From: Eubacterium callanderi
GTDB taxonomy: Bacteria > Bacillota > Clostridia > Eubacteriales > Eubacteriaceae
Assembly (NCBI RefSeq): GCF_900142645.1
Contig: NZ_FRBP01000011.1
Coordinates: 62,001-126,000 of the forward strand
Reading direction: 5' to 3'
Length of the DNA stretch: 64,000 nucleotides
Shown: one piece after another, positions 58,395 to 64,000 of the stretch
Layout: each line of letters starts with the position of its first letter
Position numbering within the stretch: the first letter of the stretch is position 1
Translations under genes and position numbers: made by a program
The notes under the pieces: generated by a model
What the model was told of the DNA's origin: nothing
What the model saw: the letters and a program-made list of their open reading frames with translations, nothing else
Databases searched by the model: none

Positions 58395-59598
58395 AGAACT
58401 TTTGTATACAAAAAACGAAAAAGCAACTTTTATAAATGGTAGCATATTGGCGTTTATTATGCTTTTGAATTGGCTGTACCTTTTTAATAATACTTTGCTA
58501 AAAATGATCGGCATGGGAGCGATGATATTTTGTTTCCTTTTTGCTATTTATGAAGTTATTATCCGATCAACAAAGATCAAAATAACAAAAATTTGGATTA
58601 ACTATTTTCTTTTTATGGCTTATACTTTATTTACAGTTATTATAACACCAACGTCTAAAGCTATTTATATGTGGTGCCTTCAAAGTATTTTGTTATTGTT
58701 GGTCAGTCTGTATTCTCAATTTGAGATTAATAGTGAAAATATAAAAAAGATTGTGTTCTTTAATAAAATACTTTTTTGTGTATTGCTGATACCAGTAATG
58801 ACAATAATTGTGACTAAGGGTGATGTGGCAATCAATCCTTATAAAGATATTTTTAACTTCACTTTTTACAAAGCTCTTTTTTGTGTGCCGTATTTTTTTA
58901 TGATTTTATGTAAAAAAGAATCTTTTAAAATTTTTGTTGGAATCGCGTTTACGATGATATTGTTTTTTATTGGGGAGCGCGGATCAGCACTGGCTTTGAT
59001 AATGATTGTGGTTTTGGAAATTTTGCTTTTTAAAGTGAAGATAAATAAGAGAACATACTCATTTTTATTTTATAGTATTGCATTTTTTTTAATTATAATG
59101 CCGTTTATTTACGTAGTGATACAATATTCTGAATTAGGAATTAAAATAAATCAGATTTCATATCAATATACGCATGCAAACTTCTTTTCTGGAAGAAATA
59201 TTGTATGGGAAATTGGTATAAACGGTTTTTATAAATCGCCTATAATAGGTCATGGAATGGACAATAATATTTTGCTGGAAGGAAGATGGACTGCATCTGC
59301 ACATAATATATATATATATATATTGTTACAGGGCGGTATCATTGCATTGATATTATTTATTTTGTATTTACATAGTGTTTGGATGGAATTTTATGAATGC
59401 CTAAATAATAATATCGTACGTTTATCAGCTTGCTACCTTATAGGTAGTATGATAATAGCTTCTTTTGAACTAACTTTGATTGGAAACGCAGTTAATTTAG
59501 CTATATGTTTATGGTTGATTATATCGATAGGACTGATGAAAAAAAATAGTATAAAAAATCGATTAGCCAATAGATATGCTAAAAATAATTTTACGTAA
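58384..59598 (+). CDS. O-antigen polymerase-like protein (Wzy)
   Basis: 404 residues with about 11 membrane helices. The long extracellular loop holds HANFFSGRNIVWEIGINGFY and HNIYIYILLQGG, the pattern of Wzy/ligase (WaaL-like) proteins. It should join repeat units outside the membrane. Sequence conservation in the class is low, so the call rests on topology, motif and locus. Overlaps the previous gene by 11 bp. Confidence 0.83.
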   Translation: MMDRELLYTKNEKATFINGSILAFIMLLNWLYLFNNTLLKMIGMGAMIFCFLFAIYEVIIRSTKIKITKIWINYFLFMAYTLFTVIITPTSKAIYMWCLQSILLLLVSLYSQFEINSENIKKIVFFNKILFCVLLIPVMTIIVTKGDVAINPYKDIFNFTFYKALFCVPYFFMILCKKESFKIFVGIAFTMILFFIGERGSALALIMIVVLEILLFKVKINKRTYSFLFYSIAFFLIIMPFIYVVIQYSELGIKINQISYQYTHANFFSGRNIVWEIGINGFYKSPIIGHGMDNNILLEGRWTASAHNIYIYILLQGGIIALILFILYLHSVWMEFYECLNNNIVRLSACYLIGSMIIASFELTLIGNAVNLAICLWLIISIGLMKKNSIKNRLANRYAKNNFT

Positions 59599-59611
59599 AT
59601 AAGGGAATAAT

Positions 59612-61042
59612 ATGGGAACAATAACGGCAGAAAGCTTTATTAAAAAGTTAGCTGGATTTTCAATGTCTACTTGGATAAATTGTGCCATTGGTTTTATAGC
59701 AATACCTTTAATTACACGGGTTTATTCAACAGAAGCTGTAGGTAAAATTAATTTATTTACGGTTTCGCTATCTTTATGTTATATGATTGTATATATGGGA
59801 ATGGATCAAGCCTTTGTCAGATACTACTATGAGCCGCCAGATCATTGTAATAAACAGCAGCTATTTCAAGTGTGTTTGGCTTTTAGTATGGGGTTAGCGG
59901 TGCTTGCGGCTTTCCTTATACTATTTTTTTATAAAAATGTGAGTGCTTTAATTGTAGGAGAAGCATCATTTGTTATTTCAGTATGTTTTTCAATATCATT
60001 AATCAGTAATGTATTTTTGAGATTTTCCGGTTTAGTATATAGAATGGAGCAAAACACAGTTCTATACACGGTACAATCTGTTTTAGTTGTTTTTGTGAGT
60101 AAATTACTTTACGGATTCATGGGTCTTATAAATGCAGACTATCAATTCGCAATAATCACAATGTCAACAGGATTTTTAGTATTGATGGTAGTGTTTTGTT
60201 TCTTTCAAAGAAAGACTGTTTTTTATACCCCATTTAAAATAAATCGAACCATATCAAAAAAAATGCTGGTGTTTGGTCTTCCATTGATACCGGTATCCCT
60301 TTTGTCGTGGCTAAATAATTCACTGCCACAACTTTTACTCAAAAACTTTATAAGCTATTCAGCTATCGGGGTATACTCAAATACTGCAAATTTGGCAAGT
60401 ATTGTACAGTTAATTCAAAGTGGTTTTAATACTTATTGGGCAGCTTTTGCATATGAAAATTATAAAACAGAGAAAAGCAAGATACAAAAAGTGCATAATA
60501 TTATAACAGGATTAATTGTCTTATTTGGTTTATGTGTTATTTTATTTGATGATATTATTTTTTTCTTTGTTGGAAATGATTTTAAAGCGGGAAAAGCTTT
60601 TTTTCCATTTTTATTAATAACACCAATTTGTTACACAATTGCAGAGACAACGGGTTTAGGCATTAACATTGCGCAAAAGACTTATCTAAATATGATTACT
60701 TTCTTTGTAAACACACTCACTAATTTTGTGATTAGTATTTTGTTGATGCCTAAACTTGGAATTAACGGTGCGGCGATGGGTGCAGCTTCATCAGCAATTA
60801 TTATGCTTGTATTAAAATCAGTTCTGGGTGAAAAGTACTATAAATGTATTACAAATTACAGAAAAACAGTTTCGGCTATTATAATTATTTCATTTGCAGC
60901 AATATGTAATTTTGTGTTCATTGATTTATTTTGGCTACGATATATTAGTGTGTTTATGCTAATTATTATTCATATTCTAATATATAAAAGTGAAATTCAG
61001 AATATAATACATGTTCTGTTGAAGATTAAAAAGGAGAAGTAA
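59612..61042 (+). CDS. Repeat-unit flippase (Wzx)
   Basis: 476 residues, about 14 membrane helices, MOP superfamily ([53 protein letters not shown]). It moves the lipid-linked repeat unit across the membrane before polymerisation by Wzy. Distinct from the SpoVB-like protein at 29289-30905. Confidence 0.88.
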   Translation: MGTITAESFIKKLAGFSMSTWINCAIGFIAIPLITRVYSTEAVGKINLFTVSLSLCYMIVYMGMDQAFVRYYYEPPDHCNKQQLFQVCLAFSMGLAVLAAFLILFFYKNVSALIVGEASFVISVCFSISLISNVFLRFSGLVYRMEQNTVLYTVQSVLVVFVSKLLYGFMGLINADYQFAIITMSTGFLVLMVVFCFFQRKTVFYTPFKINRTISKKMLVFGLPLIPVSLLSWLNNSLPQLLLKNFISYSAIGVYSNTANLASIVQLIQSGFNTYWAAFAYENYKTEKSKIQKVHNIITGLIVLFGLCVILFDDIIFFFVGNDFKAGKAFFPFLLITPICYTIAETTGLGINIAQKTYLNMITFFVNTLTNFVISILLMPKLGINGAAMGAASSAIIMLVLKSVLGEKYYKCITNYRKTVSAIIIISFAAICNFVFIDLFWLRYISVFMLIIIHILIYKSEIQNIIHVLLKIKKEK

Positions 61043-61043
61043 T

Positions 61044-61538
61044 ATGAATATAAAATCATTTTTAGGTAAAATTTGCGCAAAAATTGAAGTATCTTTAATA
61101 GTCTTAAAGACATCTTATTATCAAGAAAAAATAGTACAGGGAAAAAATACTAATATAGCAGGTTCAAATAGAATAGGAAATCCAGAAAATATTTTTATTG
61201 GGAATAATTCTTATATAAACGGAAATGGCTTTGTTTTTGCTTCAAAAAATTCAAAAATAGTTATAGGTGATAATTGTTTGATTTCCTATAATGTTCATTT
61301 ACGGACAGATATGCACAACTACTTAAATAAAAATAAACTAATTAAATTCCAAGGTCATACGGAAAGAGATATTATCATTGGTGATGATGTCTGGATAGGA
61401 TATGGAGCGCAAATAATGTCAGGTGTGACAATCGGCAGAGGAGCTGTTGTAGCTGCTGGAGCAGTTGTTACGAAAGATATACCACCCTACGAAGTATGGG
61501 GTGGTGTTCCAGCTAAAAAAATAAAAGAAAGAGTTTGA
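61044..61538 (+). CDS. Hexapeptide-repeat acyltransferase
   Basis: 164 residues, left-handed beta-helix ([60 protein letters not shown]). It probably O-acetylates a sugar of the repeat unit; the His in DMHNY is the likely base. Last gene of the AT-rich cassette. The next gene starts 2 bp after its stop. Confidence 0.88.
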   Translation: MNIKSFLGKICAKIEVSLIVLKTSYYQEKIVQGKNTNIAGSNRIGNPENIFIGNNSYINGNGFVFASKNSKIVIGDNCLISYNVHLRTDMHNYLNKNKLIKFQGHTERDIIIGDDVWIGYGAQIMSGVTIGRGAVVAAGAVVTKDIPPYEVWGGVPAKKIKERV

Positions 61539-61540
61539 AA

Positions 61541-62854
61541 ATGGAAAGTAATGTATTAGATAAAATTAAAAAAAGAAAAGTCAATGTCGCAGTCATTGGC
61601 CTAGGCTACGTAGGCCTCCCTTTAGCCGTAGAGAAAGCCAAAGCCGGCTTTAAAACCATCGGTTTCGACGTTCAGGAAGAAAAAGTTAAAATGGTCAATG
61701 AAGGCCACAACTACATCGGTGATGTCATCGACGATGACTTAAAAGAATTAGTCAATACTGGAATGCTCTCTGCAACAACAGACTTTTCTTTCATCAAAGA
61801 TGCGGACTTTATCGCGATCTGTGTGCCAACGCCGTTGGATGCATACCAGCAGCCCGATATCAGCTATGTCAAATCATCAACCGAAGAGGTTGCTAAATAC
61901 ATGAAAAAGGGAACCATGGTGGTGCTTGAATCCACAACCTATCCGGGAACCACAGAAGAATTAATCAAACCAATCCTCGAACAGGGTTCAGGCTTAAAAT
62001 GCGGCGAGGACTTTTATTTAGGCTTTTCACCGGAACGGGTGGACCCCGGCAATGCTATTTATAAAACAAAAAACACGCCTAAGGTGGTTGGAGGTATTGG
62101 CAAGGACGCCACCGAGGTCATTGCGGCCATGTACCGGACAGTACTGGACGGCGATGTCTATGAGGTATCCTCACCAGCCATTGCTGAGATGGAAAAAATA
62201 TTGGAAAATACTTACCGGAATGTCAATATTGGTTTAATCAATGAACTGGCCATTTTATGTGACCGCATGAAGATTAATATCTGGGAAGTGGTTGACGCGG
62301 CCAAGACAAAGCCTTATGGCTTCCAGGCCTTTTATCCTGGCCCCGGCTTAGGCGGCCATTGCATCCCGCTTAATCCCTATTATTTGTCGTGGAAGGCTCG
62401 GGAGTACGGTTTCCACACCTCCATGATTGAAAGCTCCATGATGATCAATGACCGGATGCCAGAATACTGCATTGACCGCGCTTCGCGCATTTTAAACAGA
62501 GATAAAAAAGCCCTAAACGGCGCGAAGGTCCTCGCGCTCGGTGTGGCCTATAAACAGGACATTGACGACTACCGGGAGAGCCCGGCGTTAAAAGTCATTG
62601 AAAACTTTGAAAAAGTGGGGGCGCAGATTGATTTTTACGATCCTTTTATCCCAGAATATAATTATAAAGGGAGAATTCACAAGGGAATTGAAAAGATCAA
62701 CCCTGAAATTATCAAAGGATACGACTTAATTGTCGTGACAGCGTCGCACACAAAGGTTGATTATGATATGATTCAGCAGAATGCCAAAGCCATTTTTGAC
62801 ACAAAAAATGCGATGAAAAATGTGGTAGTGCGCAATAATATTGAGTTGTTATAG
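61541..62854 (+). CDS. UDP-N-acetylhexosamine 6-dehydrogenase (WbpA/WecC-like)
   Basis: 437 residues. Oxidises C6 of a UDP-HexNAc to the uronic acid with two NAD+. Rossmann motif IGLGYVGLPLA near 20, SPERVDPG near 157, and the catalytic Cys in GPGLGGHCIPLNPYYLSW near 268; this last block favours the UDP-GlcNAc (WbpA) type. From about 61.6 kb the codons return to the GC-richer flank style, so the right joint of the cassette lies at its start. The ATG at 61541 is chosen; the TTG at 61535 overlaps the previous stop. Confidence 0.9.
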   Translation: MESNVLDKIKKRKVNVAVIGLGYVGLPLAVEKAKAGFKTIGFDVQEEKVKMVNEGHNYIGDVIDDDLKELVNTGMLSATTDFSFIKDADFIAICVPTPLDAYQQPDISYVKSSTEEVAKYMKKGTMVVLESTTYPGTTEELIKPILEQGSGLKCGEDFYLGFSPERVDPGNAIYKTKNTPKVVGGIGKDATEVIAAMYRTVLDGDVYEVSSPAIAEMEKILENTYRNVNIGLINELAILCDRMKINIWEVVDAAKTKPYGFQAFYPGPGLGGHCIPLNPYYLSWKAREYGFHTSMIESSMMINDRMPEYCIDRASRILNRDKKALNGAKVLALGVAYKQDIDDYRESPALKVIENFEKVGAQIDFYDPFIPEYNYKGRIHKGIEKINPEIIKGYDLIVVTASHTKVDYDMIQQNAKAIFDTKNAMKNVVVRNNIELL

Positions 62855-62875
62855 TAGATGAGTTTTAATATAAAA
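62855..62875 (+). repeat. 21-bp exact repeat before EPS genes, copy 2
   Basis: Identical to 50920-50940; here between the stop of the dehydrogenase and the ribosome binding site of the epimerase gene. Confidence 0.85.
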
Positions 62876-62884
62876 GGATAAAAT

Positions 62885-63976
62885 ATGAAAATTGTAACAG
62901 TAGTTGGCGCAAGACCTCAGTTCATTAAAGCGGCGGCGGTATCACGCAAACTTAGAGAGAATCATAAAGAAATTTTGGTACATACAGGACAGCATTATGA
63001 TGCGAATATGTCTGAAGTCTTTTTTAAAGAGCTTTCGATTCCGCAGCCTGATTATAATTTAGGGGTTGGTTCAGGCTCTCATGCGAAACAGACCGCAGAA
63101 ATGATGGTCGGAGTCGAAGAAATACTGCTAAAAGAAAGACCAGATTATTTAATGGTCTATGGCGATACGAATTCTACCTTGGCAGGAGCCATTGCAGCGT
63201 CTAAAATATTAATTCCAATTATCCATGTCGAGGCGGGGCTGCGCTCTTTTAATATGGCGATGCCTGAGGAACAAAATCGCATTCTTACAGACCGGGTTTC
63301 CAAGCTTTTATTTTGCCCAACCGATACAGCAGTACGGCATTTGAAAGATGAAGGGATTGTCAATGGCGTCTGTAATGTGGGCGATGTCATGTGTGATGCG
63401 GTTTTATACTATTCTAAAAATCTTGAAAACTACAGTGATGATTACTTTTGGAATCGGCAGATAGGAATCTTTGGCGGTGTCGATCCGGCGTCAAAGTGGT
63501 ATCTGGCAACCATTCACCGGGCAGAGAATACAAACACTGCCCAAAAGGTGGAAGCGATTTTAAATGCTTTTGAAAATTTGGATGCGCCAGTTTTATTCCC
63601 TGTTCATCCCAGAACAAAGGGACTCGTCAAAGAATTAATTGGTAAAAATAAGTACACCAATATTTTATTTGTCGAACCAATGGGCTATCTGGACATGTTA
63701 TTTTTTACCAAAAATGCCATTAAAGTGGTGACGGATTCCGGCGGGTTGCAAAAAGAGGCTTACATATTAGATACCCCCTGTATTACGGTGAGAGACCAAA
63801 CCGAATGGGTTGAGACTTTAAAGGGAAACCACAATATTTTAGCAAAGCCAGATTCTGATGATATTTTTCAGAAAGTAAATTACACAGAGATTGATTTTAA
63901 AAATAAAGCGAATCATTATGGTATTGGCGATGCTGCGGATAAGATTTGTAAAATTTTGGAGGATGTAAAAAAATGA
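62885..63976 (+). CDS. wecB: UDP-N-acetylglucosamine 2-epimerase (WecB/WbpI-like)
   Basis: 363 residues. Interconverts UDP-GlcNAc and UDP-ManNAc, or a WbpI-type diacetylated uronic acid. VVGARPQFIKAAAVSRKL at the N-terminus, the loop HTGQHYD near 33, GDTNSTLAGA near 97, VEAGLRSF near 116, EEQNRILTDRVS near 128 and VTDSGGLQKEAY near 283 are all intact. AAGGATAAAAT precedes the ATG. With the dehydrogenase upstream it may give ManNAcA; with the oxidoreductase that starts at its end, a diamino uronic acid is the alternative. Confidence 0.92.
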   Translation: MKIVTVVGARPQFIKAAAVSRKLRENHKEILVHTGQHYDANMSEVFFKELSIPQPDYNLGVGSGSHAKQTAEMMVGVEEILLKERPDYLMVYGDTNSTLAGAIAASKILIPIIHVEAGLRSFNMAMPEEQNRILTDRVSKLLFCPTDTAVRHLKDEGIVNGVCNVGDVMCDAVLYYSKNLENYSDDYFWNRQIGIFGGVDPASKWYLATIHRAENTNTAQKVEAILNAFENLDAPVLFPVHPRTKGLVKELIGKNKYTNILFVEPMGYLDMLFFTKNAIKVVTDSGGLQKEAYILDTPCITVRDQTEWVETLKGNHNILAKPDSDDIFQKVNYTEIDFKNKANHYGIGDAADKICKILEDVKK

Positions 63977-64000
63977 ACTACGCACTCATCGGCTGTGGCC
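63973..64000 (+). CDS. Oxidoreductase N-terminus, cut by the window edge (Gfo/Idh/MocA-like)
   Basis: Only nine codons, MNYALIGCG, a Rossmann start that matches the opening of WbpB-type Gfo/Idh/MocA oxidoreductases. The ATG overlaps the epimerase stop (ATGA). If it is WbpB, the locus holds the first steps of a 2,3-diamino uronic acid pathway. The fragment is too short for certainty. Confidence 0.5.

Noticed and set aside
1-64000. CRISPR array, prophage, IS element or plasmid origin
   Set aside because: No regularly spaced repeats, no transposase or integrase and no phage structural genes. The only recombinase-like piece is the solo HTH protein at 16185-16427.

Overview
The window reads as chromosomal DNA of an anaerobic Gram-positive bacterium of class Clostridia. 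The main reasons are strong AGGAGG-type ribosome binding sites before most genes, a ThiI without a rhodanese domain next to a cysteine desulfurase, a SpoVB-like flippase, a CdaR/glycerate kinase pair, DUF134 with a NifX-like protein, and a CprABC-like lantibiotic resistance locus with its two-component system. An Eubacteriaceae (Eubacterium limosum-like) source would fit; that is inference and no marker gene proves it.

Layout. 1-9.9 kb: ASCH protein, dCTP deaminase, the tRNA thiolation pair (desulfurase and ThiI), a non-coding stretch with two tandem 19-residue peptide genes behind a MerR-type promoter, an alpha/beta hydrolase, glycerate kinase with CdaR, and an NfeD/SPFH membrane pair. 10-20.5 kb: a Crp/Fnr regulator divergent from an OsmC protein, tRNA-Arg(CCG), then a cyclic-di-GMP block (solute-binding lipoprotein with a Cache-GGDEF-EAL sensor, a solo HTH protein, a PTS EIIC-EAL fusion), a DUF3089 hydrolase and a DUF2975/YozG-like pair. 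20.5-32 kb: DUF4173 membrane protein, DUF134 with a His-rich NifX-like protein, a TetR regulator divergent from an FtsH, a HerA-like ATPase, two acetyltransferases, a MOP flippase and an M20 hydrolase. 32-41 kb: a Cpr-like ABC transporter with its two-component system, a second two-component system, a 1-kb gene-poor stretch built of inverted repeats, an XRE regulator and a Mesh1-like HD hydrolase. 41-47 kb: a SAM methyltransferase followed by a five-gene nickel/peptide ABC importer, with an attenuator-like leader. 47-50.7 kb: serine acetyltransferase and two overlapping GTPases. 50.9-64 kb: an exopolysaccharide or capsule locus whose centre (about 52.4-61.57 kb) is visibly AT-rich against GC-richer ends, as expected of an exchanged serotype cassette; it runs off the right edge.

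The best candidates for something undescribed are (1) the twin YYNPLKE peptides, with a MerR operator and three hairpins that all show a CCCCT loop; (2) the overlapping GTPase pair at 48.4-50.7 kb; (3) the large fold-back element at 39.1-39.6 kb; and (4) the solute-binding protein with no permease coupled to a GGDEF-EAL sensor. Small repeat families recur in the gaps: a GACCGT-type palindrome in six copies and a MITE-like element in two copies. No IS element, prophage or CRISPR array is visible.
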